Positions 1 through 8,659 of a stretch of DNA of 45,030 nt are shown piece after piece (position 1 is the stretch's first letter; every line of letters starts with the position of its first letter). The position numbers and the translations under genes are program-made. Source of the stretch: Vicinamibacteraceae bacterium (GTDB lineage: Bacteria > Planctomycetota > Phycisphaerae > Phycisphaerales > UBA5793); NCBI GenBank assembly GCA_011525805.1, contig WYBR01000108.1, forward strand, positions 1 to 45,030, written 5' to 3'. The notes beneath the pieces were generated by a model, which saw nothing but the letters and a program-made list of their open reading frames with translations, did no database searches and was not told the origin of the DNA.

Positions 1-1306
1 CGTGAGGGTGGTCGGCGAGGTGGAGCAGGATGGGCGCTGCGGGGTCGATTCGTGTCGCCTCGCGCAGACCGGCGAAGATGGACTCGCACATGGCCGCGCC
101 CTCGGGGACGCGCATGGTGCGGCAGGCTCGCTGGCGCAGGCATTGCGAGACGGCGTCGGCGTCGTGCGAGACGACAATGATCATCGCGCGGCAGGCGGGT
201 GCGATGGCGTCGAACGCGGCGGCGACGAGCGTGCGGCCCATCGAGTCGCCGGGAAGGGGCAGCGTCTGCTTGGTGCATCCCATTCGCCGGCCCGCGCCGG
301 CGGCGAGGAGGAGGCCGATGGGGCGGGCGGCCTGGTTGACCGGGCACGGCAGGATGCGGCGCCCGATCAGGGCGCGCCCACCGTGCGTCGTTCCTTCGCG
401 CAGCGCGGCGCGGGACTCGACGAGTTGGGCGGCAATCGAGAGCGCGATCTCCTCGACGGTCTCGGCGCCGATGGGCAGGCCGATGGGAGCGCGGACGGAG
501 TCGAGCCGATCTCGCGGAATGCCGCGCTCTTCGAGTTCCTCGAAGGTGAGCGCGACTTTGCGGCGGCTGCCGATCATGCCGACGTAACCGGGCGCCTCGC
601 CTTCCGCGCGTCGATCGAGGACGGCGGCGAGGGCCTGGGCGTCGTGCCGGTGGCCGCGCGTCACGATGACGCAGAAGGTGTGCGGGTTCATCGGCGTGTC
701 GGCGAGGCGACGCGCGATCGGTCCGCACACGATGCGCACTGCGGGCGCGAGGCGTTCGAGCAGGTCGGCGCGATCGTCGAGGACCGCGACGTCGAAATCG
801 AGCGCGGCGGCGAGCCGCGCCACGGCCTGACCGATGTGGCCCGCGCCGGCGATCAGGAGCCTGACGCGCGCGGGCAGGTGAAGGCTGATGCGCTCGCGTC
901 CGGCGTCGGAGTTCACGTCGATCTCCAGCGTCGCGGGGCGGTTGAGTTCGATGTCCGAGGCGATCTGTTCCAGAGTTTCGGGCGCTGGCGCGGGGGCCAC
1001 GGCGACCTGGATCGTGCCGCCGCAGATCAGCCCGTCGTCCCAGCCGTAGTCGCCGTCGAGGCGGAATCGCAACATCGCGGACCGGCGTGCGGAGATGAGC
1101 GGCATGGCGAGGCGGCGGACCTCGGCCTCGATGCACCCGCCGCCGATAGTGCCGTGTATGCGGCCGAGGTCGTCAATGAACATGACCGCGCCGGCCCCTT
1201 GCGGCGTCGAACCACGCTCATCGGCGACGAGGCACAGCGCCGCGGCCGTGCCCTCCCGGGCCAGCGCGGCGATGCGGCGGAGAAGTTCGGGCGACAGCGC
1301 GCTCAC
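1..1306 (-). CDS. XdhC-MocA fusion, molybdenum hydroxylase maturation factor (C-terminus beyond window)
   Basis: The reading frame stays open to the left edge, so about 435 residues are visible. The N-terminal part is XdhC/CoxI-like (IGGGCIEAEV near residue 55). It is followed by the XdhC C-terminal Rossmann domain (LLIAGAGHIGQAVARL, then GMIGSRRK). From about residue 323 a second family begins, a MobA/MocA-like nucleotidyltransferase with the signature LLLAAGAGRRMG followed by TKQTLPL. XdhC proteins deliver sulfurated molybdenum cofactor to xanthine-dehydrogenase-type enzymes, and MocA adds CMP to form the cytosine dinucleotide cofactor. The likely client is the molybdenum hydroxylase at 20540-24347. 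The GTG start at 1306 overlaps the TGA of the hemerythrin gene (GTGA), so translation is probably coupled. The family assignments are firm; the client is inferred. Confidence 0.9.
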   Translation of the reverse strand, partial: MSALSPELLRRIAALAREGTAAALCLVADERGSTPQGAGAVMFIDDLGRIHGTIGGGCIEAEVRRLAMPLISARRSAMLRFRLDGDYGWDDGLICGGTIQVAVAPAPAPETLEQIASDIELNRPATLEIDVNSDAGRERISLHLPARVRLLIAGAGHIGQAVARLAAALDFDVAVLDDRADLLERLAPAVRIVCGPIARRLADTPMNPHTFCVIVTRGHRHDAQALAAVLDRRAEGEAPGYVGMIGSRRKVALTFEELEERGIPRDRLDSVRAPIGLPIGAETVEEIALSIAAQLVESRAALREGTTHGGRALIGRRILPCPVNQAARPIGLLLAAGAGRRMGCTKQTLPLPGDSMGRTLVAAAFDAIAPACRAMIIVVSHDADAVSQCLRQRACRTMRVPEGAAMCESIFAGLREATRIDPAAPILLHLADHPH

Positions 1307-1887
1307 GGTCCATCCTGTCCGGGCGCCGGCGTGATTCCGTAGCGTCGGCAGAGATCGTCCGCGATCGAGCGGCCCTGCGTGAGCGCGATGCGAACTTCTC
1401 GCTGACTTTCGGCGGACTCGTACTCGTGTGCGAGCGCCGTTCGGTCGGCGTCGCCGATCATCTGGTCGGCCATCTGGAAGAGCACCTCGTTCTCCTTGTA
1501 GATGTGTTCGCGGAGGAGGTGAATGAACTCGCGGCCCTCGTGCAGGGCGCGCCGCAGGGCCGCCGGGTCTCCAGCGGCGGCGGCGGGAAGCGACTCGGCG
1601 ATGGCGCGGACGTGGGCGCGGCCGAGTTGGTGCTCGTGGAGCATGACGGCGATCGGGCCGTGCTCGCGCGGCAGGCCGCAGCGCTCGAGGCACGGAAAGA
1701 GCCGGTCTTCCTCCTTGCAGTGATGGCAGCGGTCGGCGAACTCGCGGAAGAACTCGACGAAGGGGAGGAACTCCGCCTCGGCGAGGGTCTGCGCGGCCGC
1801 GGCGCGGCGCAGCGCGATCTCGAAGCAGTCGAGCACCTTGAGAATGACCTGATGTTCGGCGCGGAGCGCGTGGGTGGGGTGGTGCAC
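1303..1887 (-). CDS. Hemerythrin-domain protein
   Basis: A 194-residue, probably cytoplasmic helical protein with the hemerythrin HHE-type iron ligand pattern: AEH near residue 12, HHCKEED at 55-61, LHEH at 83-86, and REHIYKENEVLF with His and Glu near 127-131. Members bind O2 or NO at a di-iron centre or sense and store iron. The start is GTG, 4 bp downstream of the bzdQ-like stop, and no strong Shine-Dalgarno is seen, so coupling to the upstream gene is likely. Its position inside an operon for an oxygen-sensitive ATP-dependent reductase suggests O2 or NO scavenging or sensing for that enzyme (inference). Extra cysteines (C54, C57, C66, C70) flank the ligand region and may be redox-active. 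Confidence 0.85.
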   Translation of the reverse strand: MHHPTHALRAEHQVILKVLDCFEIALRRAAAAQTLAEAEFLPFVEFFREFADRCHHCKEEDRLFPCLERCGLPREHGPIAVMLHEHQLGRAHVRAIAESLPAAAAGDPAALRRALHEGREFIHLLREHIYKENEVLFQMADQMIGDADRTALAHEYESAESQREVRIALTQGRSIADDLCRRYGITPAPGQDGP

Positions 1888-1891
1888 CGGT

Positions 1892-2746
1892 TCAGGACCG
1901 CCTTTCTGCGGCGTGGTCGGCGCCGGCGTGGGCGGTCTCGCGGCGCTTGAGGCAGCGTTGCAGGCCGAGGAGGGCGGCGCCGTAGGCCGCCACGTGCGCT
2001 GGATGCTCCGGCACGACGAGCGAACGGCCGAGGCGCTGCTCGCACGCGGCCACCATGCCGCGCTGCAATGCCACGCCTCCGATGAAGACGACGACTTCGT
2101 CAGCCGCGGCGCCGTTCAAGCCGTAGCCGACCATCTTGAGTTGAGAGACCGTCCGCCCCGCGAGCGATTCGTGCGCACCGCGGAGGATGTTGGCGATGCT
2201 GCGACCCTCGGAGACGTGGTTGATGATCTCGGACTCGGCGAGGACGGCGCAGACGCTGCTGATGGGCTGGGGGTCGTCGGCGTCGAGCGACAGGCGACCG
2301 ACGTCGTCGAGCGGGATTTCGAGGTAGCGTGCGATGCGTTCGAGGAATCCGCCCGAGCCGGCGGCGCACTTCTCGTTGGTGCGGAAGGCCTTGACCTTGC
2401 CGCCCGGGCGCAGGGCGATGGCGCGCGTGCACTGGGCGCCCATGTCGAGCACGTACCGGGCGTCGGGAACGAGCGCCGCCGCGCCGCGCGCGCCGCAGGT
2501 AAGGTCGGTGATCTGAATGTTGCGCCGTTCGAGGCTGTAGCGGCCCAGGCCGGTGGCGGCGACGTACTCGACCGCGTCGGGCTCGACGCCCGCCTGCTCG
2601 CACGCTTCGGCGAGGGCGCGGCCGGAGACGCCCTCGAAGTCGGCGTTGCTTCGCGCCAGTCCGCGGCCGAGGATGCGGCGCTGCGCGTCGATGAGGACGA
2701 CCTTGGTCGATCCGCCTCCGATGTCGATGCCGGCGATGCAGGTCAT
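1892..2746 (-). CDS. bzdQ: Benzoyl-CoA reductase ATPase subunit, BzdQ/BcrD-like
   Basis: A 284-residue ASKHA-fold ATPase of the BcrA/BcrD/BadF/BadG family. The phosphate-1 loop is GIDIGGGSTK, and the two cysteines that bind the intersubunit [4Fe-4S] cluster lie in KCAAGSGGFLERIARYL and SSVCAVLAESEIINHVS. The latter motif and the following SIANILRGAH closely resemble BcrD of Thauera as I recall it. In the second ATP motif the usual [10 protein letters not shown] is replaced by DMGAQCTRAI, as expected for the diverged D/Q subunit. With BzdP it would form the ATP-hydrolysing electron activator of the reductase. It starts 39 bp after bzdP with AAAGGAAGC upstream. The family is certain and the aromatic substrate strongly supported by context. 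Confidence 0.88.
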   Translation of the reverse strand: MTCIAGIDIGGGSTKVVLIDAQRRILGRGLARSNADFEGVSGRALAEACEQAGVEPDAVEYVAATGLGRYSLERRNIQITDLTCGARGAAALVPDARYVLDMGAQCTRAIALRPGGKVKAFRTNEKCAAGSGGFLERIARYLEIPLDDVGRLSLDADDPQPISSVCAVLAESEIINHVSEGRSIANILRGAHESLAGRTVSQLKMVGYGLNGAAADEVVVFIGGVALQRGMVAACEQRLGRSLVVPEHPAHVAAYGAALLGLQRCLKRRETAHAGADHAAERRS

Positions 2747-2785
2747 GTCGTGCTTCCTTTCAGGTCGTCAGCGAGGGCCGGGGCG

Positions 2786-3634
2786 TCAGCGGCCTTCCAG
2801 TCCGTCGGACCAGACGGGAGCGGCTTCGACGCCGGCGGCCTCCCGGGGCGCGGCGGCCATGAGCCGGTCCACGGCGAAGAGGGCCGCGCCCAGCGCCCCC
2901 ATGAAGTGCGACTCCGGGCCGACGTTGAGTTTCGTTCCCAGTTTGTCCTCGAGCGCGCGGACCATGCCGATGTTGCGGGCGACGCCGCCCGTGAACGTCA
3001 CTTCCTCCTCCACGCCGACGCGGCGCACCAGGCCGATCGTGCGCGACGCGATGGCCTGGTGAACGCCGGCGAGGATGTCCTCGACGGACTTGCGCTGCGC
3101 GAGATAGTTCATGATGTCGGATTCGACGAAGACGGTGCAGACGCTGGTGAGGCGGATGGGCTTCGTGCCCCGCAGGGACACTTCGCCGATTCCTTCGAGG
3201 CTCAGCCCGACGACGTCGGCGGCGGCGGCGAGGAAGCGCCCCGTGCCCGCGGCGCATTTGTCGTTCATGCAGAAGTCCAGGACGCTGCCGTCGGGTCCGG
3301 TGCGGATCGCCTTGGTGTCCTGCCCGCCCATGTCGATGACGGTGCGGGTTCCGGGGAAGATGAACTGCGCGCCGCGCGCGTGGCAGGAGATCTCGGTGAC
3401 CTGGGCGTCGCCGGCCTCGACCTTGTAGCGGCCGTAGCCCGTGCCGATGACGCAGCGGACCTCTTCGGCCTTGACGCCGGCCTCGGCGACGACGGCCTCA
3501 AGGGCCCGCCGGCCGGCGCGGACGACGTGCGCGCCGGTCGGGATGACGGTCCGCGCCACGATGGCTCGCGCGGCGTCCATGAGCACCGCCTTGGTCTGCG
3601 TGCTGCCGATGTCAACGCCCGCGGCGTACTGCAT
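2786..3634 (-). CDS. bzdP: Benzoyl-CoA reductase ATPase subunit, BzdP/BcrA-like
   Basis: A 282-residue ASKHA ATPase with a canonical phosphate loop ([10 protein letters not shown]), the full [10 protein letters not shown] motif, and cluster cysteines in [12 protein letters not shown] and [12 protein letters not shown]. Its length matches the short Azoarcus-type BzdP rather than the roughly 440-residue Thauera BcrA, which carries an N-terminal extension. It couples ATP hydrolysis to low-potential electron transfer into the N/O reductase core. A clear AAGGAG lies 6 nt before the ATG, and the first 23 bp overlap the end of bzdO. Gene order N-O-P-Q is retained, which supports the subunit assignment. 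Activators of 2-hydroxyacyl-CoA dehydratases look similar, so the assignment to benzoyl-CoA rests on the neighbouring dch, had and oah. Confidence 0.88.
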   Translation of the reverse strand: MQYAAGVDIGSTQTKAVLMDAARAIVARTVIPTGAHVVRAGRRALEAVVAEAGVKAEEVRCVIGTGYGRYKVEAGDAQVTEISCHARGAQFIFPGTRTVIDMGGQDTKAIRTGPDGSVLDFCMNDKCAAGTGRFLAAAADVVGLSLEGIGEVSLRGTKPIRLTSVCTVFVESDIMNYLAQRKSVEDILAGVHQAIASRTIGLVRRVGVEEEVTFTGGVARNIGMVRALEDKLGTKLNVGPESHFMGALGAALFAVDRLMAAAPREAAGVEAAPVWSDGLEGR

Positions 3635-4946
3635 CGCTGACTCCTTCCGGGGAGACGGACCGAGCCTCCGCGGCCGAGCCGCGCAGGCGCTTGTACTGGA
3701 GCGACTCGAAGAACGCGTCGATGCGGTTCTTCATCTGGGCCTCGGCGTAATAGCGAGGGTCTTCGAGGTCGGATTCGACCATGAGCGTGGGCACGCCGAG
3801 TTCCTTGGTGAAGTACTCGCGCATGTCGCCCTGCCCCGCGGAGAAGAGGCGGCACGACTTGACGCTGTGAATCACCAGCGCATCGGCCTGCCACTCCTCG
3901 ACGTAGCGCCGGATCTGCCGGTAGCGCTCCTGCATCGTGCGGTTGCAGAGGTTGTGCAGGAGCATCTGCTCGGCGATCGATTCGAGCGGCCGGTCCGGAT
4001 CGTGGCGGAAGCCGAACTCCCACGTGCCGCCGACCGTCGAGTAGGTACTCTGGACGCAGACGGCCTTCCACGCCGCAAAGAGATTGCGGAAGTTGCGGTA
4101 GTAGGGATAGGGAGGCGGCCCCTCGAAGACGACGCGGAACTGCTCCTCGTCGGTTGCGCCCAGCCCCCGCGCCGCCATCATTTCGTAATGGGCGACGGCG
4201 GCGTCGAAGAAGTCCGCCGCCTCCTTCGTGCCCCGCAGCGCGTTGATCGGGCCCATCATGTTGATCGAGTCGAAGTAGCAGTCAAAGGGCGCCGGGCGGG
4301 TCTTGCACAGATCCTTGGCCCGGCTCCAGCCGGCCTCGGCCCGCGCGGAGTAGCCCACGATCTCCCGAAGCCGGTCGATGTCGAACTTGCGGCCGGTGAG
4401 TTCCTCGCAGGCGGCGATGAGCCCGCGCAACTGGGCCATGACGTAGTGCAGGTCGCCCGTCGAGACCGCCTCTCCCTGCCGCACGAAGGGGACGTCGATC
4501 ATCACCAGCGGCACGCCGAGCATCTCGGCGCAGTGCTCGAACCACTTGATGTAGACGTTGCACCCGACGAAGTTGCAGACGATGAGCGAGGGCCTGGGCG
4601 TCAGGCCGTTCTCCCCCACTCCCTCGAGGAGCGTGTAGCCGATGTCCGCCTTGACGTAGGCGCAGTTGTCGGAGGCGTATCCGATCTCCTCGGCCTTGAG
4701 GATGTAGGGCAGGGCTTTCTTGCGGATCGCCAGTTGCAGCGCGTTGATCTCGGGGAAGACCGGGAGGATGTCGAAGCATCGGAGGATCTCGACGCAGTTG
4801 CCGCTGACCATCATGTAGGCGGAGGGCGCGCCGCTCCGCGCCGCGTCCTGGAGTTGCGTCATCCACGCGGTCATGACCTCGCGCGAGAGATCGTGTACGA
4901 CGCTTCCGTAGTCGTTGGCGGCCGGCGGTTGTGCGGTGGTGGGCAT
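3612..4946 (-). CDS. bzdO: Benzoyl-CoA reductase core subunit, BzdO/BcrB-like
   Basis: A 444-residue member of the HgdB/BcrB/BcrC (2-hydroxyacyl-CoA dehydratase D-component) family. It has the BcrB-like block [20 protein letters not shown] and the paired [15 protein letters not shown]. Cysteines at [14 protein letters not shown] and VKSCRLFS are candidate [4Fe-4S] ligands. With BzdN it forms the catalytic module that reduces benzoyl-CoA to cyclohexa-1,5-diene-1-carbonyl-CoA. GAGGAG lies 6 nt before the ATG, and the gene begins 45 bp after bzdN. Its length and its place between a BzdN-like and two ATPase genes support the role. A dehydratase of another 2-hydroxyacyl-CoA is the main alternative and is less likely given the pathway genes upstream. 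Confidence 0.9.
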   Translation of the reverse strand: MPTTAQPPAANDYGSVVHDLSREVMTAWMTQLQDAARSGAPSAYMMVSGNCVEILRCFDILPVFPEINALQLAIRKKALPYILKAEEIGYASDNCAYVKADIGYTLLEGVGENGLTPRPSLIVCNFVGCNVYIKWFEHCAEMLGVPLVMIDVPFVRQGEAVSTGDLHYVMAQLRGLIAACEELTGRKFDIDRLREIVGYSARAEAGWSRAKDLCKTRPAPFDCYFDSINMMGPINALRGTKEAADFFDAAVAHYEMMAARGLGATDEEQFRVVFEGPPPYPYYRNFRNLFAAWKAVCVQSTYSTVGGTWEFGFRHDPDRPLESIAEQMLLHNLCNRTMQERYRQIRRYVEEWQADALVIHSVKSCRLFSAGQGDMREYFTKELGVPTLMVESDLEDPRYYAEAQMKNRIDAFFESLQYKRLRGSAAEARSVSPEGVSDAVRRGR

Positions 4947-4991
4947 TCTGATCTCCTCGCTCGCCGGCGCGGCGCCGGGCGGATTCTCGCT

Positions 4992-6182
4992 TCAGTCGAA
5001 CAACAGCGACTCGGTGAACGTCTCGATCTCGTTGCGCAGCCGCTCAAAGGTCCACATCTTCTCCTCGAACTCGATCTTGAGATGGGGAACGCCCCGCTCA
5101 TCGAGGGCGCGGCGGAAGAGGACGTAGTCGAAGAGGGCCGGCTCGCAGAACTTCGCCGACGCGAGGATCACCGCGTCCGCCCGCGACGCCTCGACCCGCT
5201 CAAGAAGGCCCCGCGTCCGCGGCCGGGTGCTGTCGTGGCGCACCGACGTGTACGCGCTGCCGGCGAGGTAGGCGTCGGCGAGCGCGGCGACTGGATCGCC
5301 CTCCACGGGCACGTCCTTGCGGAAGATCCGCCAGCCGATCGCCAGGTCATCCTCCACGATCTGGCAGCCCGCCGACTCGATCGCGTCAATCAGGTCGAGC
5401 GGCGGCGCCTCGCAGAACGCCCCCTCCAGCACGACGTTGACGGTGTCGCGCGGCACGGGCGCGTGCTCGCGCACGCTCGCAAGCAGCGCCTCCGCCATCG
5501 GAACGAAGTCCTCGGGCATCATGCACGTGCCGGCGAGGACGGCCGCGAAGAGATCGGCCGTGCGGATCGAACCCGGGCGCTCCTGCCGCTGCGTGTAGAG
5601 TTCGCAGATGAGTTCGCGGACGCGGTTGTAGAGGGCGATGCTCCGCCTGATCGCTTCATCGTCGATGGGTCGGCCGACGCGGCCCGCGAGGTTGTCGCGG
5701 AAGCGCGCAAACTCGCGCCGCGTGTACTCGCGCGCCGCCGGCGTGGCGGCGTTCTGGGGCAGGTGCAGGTACTCGACGTAGACCCCCGGGGCGTTCCTCC
5801 CCGCGACGCTGCACAAGTTGCGCGCCACGTCGCAGATCGAACTGAACACCGCCCCCTCGAAGCCGCTCTCACGGCCGAGGTCGCCGCTGAGAAACAGTTC
5901 GAGCGTGCTGCGCGCAATCGAGCAGATGAAGGACTGGAACCGCGAGTCGGCGCGCGTCGTCTCCAGTTTCGCGCCGGCGCCGAAGAGGCCGACCGGCATC
6001 AGCCCCGCCGCGTGGATGATCTCCTGCGGCGCATAGACCGGGAACACCCCGAAGCCGCGCAGGCCCGGCCGGCTCTCCCGCGCGCGGGCGAGCGCCTGCG
6101 ACGGCAGCAACTCAACGAGCGCGCGGCACTCGCGGATGATCTCCTCGGCGCTCGTTATGGCAGGGCCTGGGCTGAAATTCAT
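4992..6182 (-). CDS. bzdN: Benzoyl-CoA reductase core subunit, BzdN/BcrC-like
   Basis: A 396-residue HgdB-family protein, the smaller partner of the BzdO-like subunit. It shows the family start GVFPVYAPQEIIHAAGLMPV and cysteines at QSFICSIARS, SSICDVARNLC and SAKFCEPALFD, which are candidate ligands for the cluster that binds or reduces the aromatic thioester. The ATG overlaps the TGA of the preceding beta-oxidation fusion gene (ATGA). It is the first gene of the N-O-P-Q block. The enzyme is expected to be cytoplasmic, oxygen-sensitive and ferredoxin-fed. No ferredoxin or 2-oxoacid:ferredoxin oxidoreductase gene is visible here, unlike in the Azoarcus cluster. Confidence 0.9.
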   Translation of the reverse strand: MNFSPGPAITSAEEIIRECRALVELLPSQALARARESRPGLRGFGVFPVYAPQEIIHAAGLMPVGLFGAGAKLETTRADSRFQSFICSIARSTLELFLSGDLGRESGFEGAVFSSICDVARNLCSVAGRNAPGVYVEYLHLPQNAATPAAREYTRREFARFRDNLAGRVGRPIDDEAIRRSIALYNRVRELICELYTQRQERPGSIRTADLFAAVLAGTCMMPEDFVPMAEALLASVREHAPVPRDTVNVVLEGAFCEAPPLDLIDAIESAGCQIVEDDLAIGWRIFRKDVPVEGDPVAALADAYLAGSAYTSVRHDSTRPRTRGLLERVEASRADAVILASAKFCEPALFDYVLFRRALDERGVPHLKIEFEEKMWTFERLRNEIETFTESLLFD

Positions 6183-8659
6183 GGTGAGACCTCGGTGCGG
6201 ACGGGAGTGAAAGCGGCGTCGCTCGGGTACCGCCAGCCGGGCAGTTCGACGCCGTTCACCTCGTAGTTCATCTGCGGGGCGCGGGCCGAGCGATCGAGGA
6301 GGCGGAGCAGACCCGTGCTGATGTACGGGTTCTTGCGCGGGTTGAAGGTCTCGCCCGTCTCGCGGGCGAGTTGCTCATCGTCGGCGGTGCGGGCGAGTTC
6401 CTTTTTGAACAGGGCGCGCGACCATGGCGGATCCTTGGCCATCTGCCGGGCGCGCTCGTAGCCGCGCATCAACGCCTCCAGTTCATCGTCGAAGACGGCG
6501 TTGGAGAGGCCGACCTGGTGGGCGCGATCGGCCGTCAGTCCCTGATCGAACAACTCGAAGATGACCGAGTCGCCCAGGCCGAGGCGGCGCAGTTCGGCGG
6601 CGGCGCCGAATCCCGGCAGAATCGCGTAGTGCAGTTCAGGCTGGTTGTACGTCGTCTTGAGCATCCACTGCGAGGTGCGCGTGACGGGATCGAAGACTGT
6701 GCCGCTGAGGCGCAGGTCGTAGCGCAGGTCGAGGTAGTAGGTGAACTCGGCGCCCCCGCCCCACTTCTCGCCGAAGATCCCGATGCTCGCCACCGGGCTG
6801 CGCTGGATGAGGCGGAACAGGCGCACGGCGTTGCGGCTCGACGCCGCCGCCTCCTCCTCGCTCAGCGGGCAGTAGCCTTTGTCGCGCTCGAACCATCCGC
6901 GATTGAACTCGCGTGCATCGGCGCCGAGCAGGCGCATGCCCTCTCCAACCGCGGTGAAGCACACCGCTCCGCATCGGCCCGCGCGGTGCATTTCGAGCAC
7001 GTGCGCAAACGCATGCGCCAACTGATCGATGAGCGCCCGGTTGAAGACGTTTCCGCGCATGGGATGGTTGAAGACGACGCTCGCCACGCGGTCGCGCGAC
7101 GAGGGTTCGTAGAGGCGCAGTTCGCCACAGCAGGGGCGGTACGAGCCGCTTTCGAGGTCGAGTTCGGCCACCGGCGTGCCGTAGAAGCGGCCGTACCCGA
7201 GCAGCGACTCGATGCGCCGCCGGCGCAGGTCGTGCAGGAGGCAGGGCCGGCCGCGGCGCGGACCGCACTCGCCGTCCGCGTCGAGCATCTCGCGCATGAA
7301 CGGATCGTCGGCGTTCTCATCGCGGGCGCGGCGAATGAGTTGCAGCAGGCCGTCGATCGTGAGGTGAGCCATCAGGGCGTCGATGGCCTCGATCAGTCCG
7401 GTCTTGAAGCGCAGGCCGGCGCGGGTGCAGACGTTGACCTGCCCCGGCGTGGCGAAACCGTCCTGGATCAGATCGAGCGCGTAGAGCATGATGGGCAGGA
7501 TGTAGCGGCGAAAGGCCCGCCCACCGGCATCGTCGTGCTGCGCCACGAAGACGATGGACTCGGCGCTGCGGATGCGCCCGGCGCGGGAGTCGCGTTCCGC
7601 CGCCTCGTACCACGACCAGAAGTCGCGTCGCGAAGGCTCGCTCAGGGGCGCGTAGGCATCGCTTGCCGGGTCGTACACGCCCTGCGGCGCGGGCGCTCCC
7701 TCACCGCCCCACTGGAAAAAGCCGCAGCGGCCGGCGGAGGAGACGCCCGTGCGCCCGCTTGATTCGAGCCGGGCGATCCACTCGGGATAGGCGCGGCCAT
7801 CCCGCCGATAGAGGCTCGCCAGCCGGTCGCCGTCCGGAAGGGCCTGCCCCAGATGCCGCCCCGACTCGGTGTAGGGCATGTGCCCCGTGCGGTCGAGCAC
7901 GTTGAACGGATTGGCGGTGAAGAGTTCCCAGACGGCGCCGAGGTCGAGCAGATCGCGTCCGGCGCGGACATCCCACGACACGATCGCCGCCATCGCCTGA
8001 AAGATCGGATCGGTGAGGTACCCGTGATGATCGCGCGGCAGGGCGATGACGGTCTTTTCGAGCAACTGCTCGCCGAACACGACGCCGAGCGCGAAGGTCT
8101 CCGCCGAGGCGTAGGGGCCTTTCATCACGTCGAGCAGCCGGTTGCTCTCGAAGGGGAAGTAGCCGTGGACCGTGAGCAGTTTCTCCCGGAAGGACTCGAC
8201 GCTGAAGAGCACGGCGAGTTCGCCGGTGGTGTGTGAGGAGGTGTTGGAGAACACGGCGGCGAGGCGGTCGGGATCGACGGCGGCCTCGATGCTGCGGAAG
8301 ATCGCGGCCTTGATCTCAGCGCGCTCCGTCGCGGCCTCCCAGATGATGTCGCACTCGCGCAGGTCGTCGTAGGAAGAGGCGCAGGAGAGCCTCGCTTCGA
8401 GCGCGCGGGCGTCGGCTTCGCGCAGGCGTCCGGCCTTCACCTCCGCCGCCCATCGGGCGGCCAGGGTCTCGCGCGCCTCGCGCATGGCTTCGGGTCGAAC
8501 GTCGAGAAGGACGACGTGCAGGCCGGTCTTTCGCAGCAGGTCGGCGGCGATGCCGCGTCCCATCGTCCCCGCGCCGATGACGGCCGCGGTGCGCAGCGCG
8601 TTGACGCGCCGCACCGCGGCCTCCATCTCGCGCACTCCGAATGCGAACGCCTTCTTCAC
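6179..8659 (-). CDS. 3-hydroxyacyl-CoA dehydrogenase / enoyl-CoA hydratase fusion (HAD-ECH order)
   Basis: An 826-residue bifunctional protein. Residues about 20-300 form an NAD-binding 3-hydroxyacyl-CoA dehydrogenase domain (VIGAGTMGRGIA, then SNTSSHTTGEL and VHGYFPFE). A second dehydrogenase-type helical region follows (to about 480). From about residue 540 there is a crotonase-fold domain (RVASVVFNHPMRGNVFN, then EKWGGGAEFTYYLDLRYDLR). This domain order is the reverse of FadB/FadJ. In context it should handle the 3-hydroxypimelyl-CoA-level beta-oxidation after ring cleavage (inference). The crotonase domain is divergent in the oxyanion-hole region, so its activity is less certain. It overlaps the thiolase upstream and bzdN downstream by 4 bp each. 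Confidence 0.85.
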   Translation of the reverse strand: MKKAFAFGVREMEAAVRRVNALRTAAVIGAGTMGRGIAADLLRKTGLHVVLLDVRPEAMREARETLAARWAAEVKAGRLREADARALEARLSCASSYDDLRECDIIWEAATERAEIKAAIFRSIEAAVDPDRLAAVFSNTSSHTTGELAVLFSVESFREKLLTVHGYFPFESNRLLDVMKGPYASAETFALGVVFGEQLLEKTVIALPRDHHGYLTDPIFQAMAAIVSWDVRAGRDLLDLGAVWELFTANPFNVLDRTGHMPYTESGRHLGQALPDGDRLASLYRRDGRAYPEWIARLESSGRTGVSSAGRCGFFQWGGEGAPAPQGVYDPASDAYAPLSEPSRRDFWSWYEAAERDSRAGRIRSAESIVFVAQHDDAGGRAFRRYILPIMLYALDLIQDGFATPGQVNVCTRAGLRFKTGLIEAIDALMAHLTIDGLLQLIRRARDENADDPFMREMLDADGECGPRRGRPCLLHDLRRRRIESLLGYGRFYGTPVAELDLESGSYRPCCGELRLYEPSSRDRVASVVFNHPMRGNVFNRALIDQLAHAFAHVLEMHRAGRCGAVCFTAVGEGMRLLGADAREFNRGWFERDKGYCPLSEEEAAASSRNAVRLFRLIQRSPVASIGIFGEKWGGGAEFTYYLDLRYDLRLSGTVFDPVTRTSQWMLKTTYNQPELHYAILPGFGAAAELRRLGLGDSVIFELFDQGLTADRAHQVGLSNAVFDDELEALMRGYERARQMAKDPPWSRALFKKELARTADDEQLARETGETFNPRKNPYISTGLLRLLDRSARAPQMNYEVNGVELPGWRYPSDAAFTPVRTEVSP

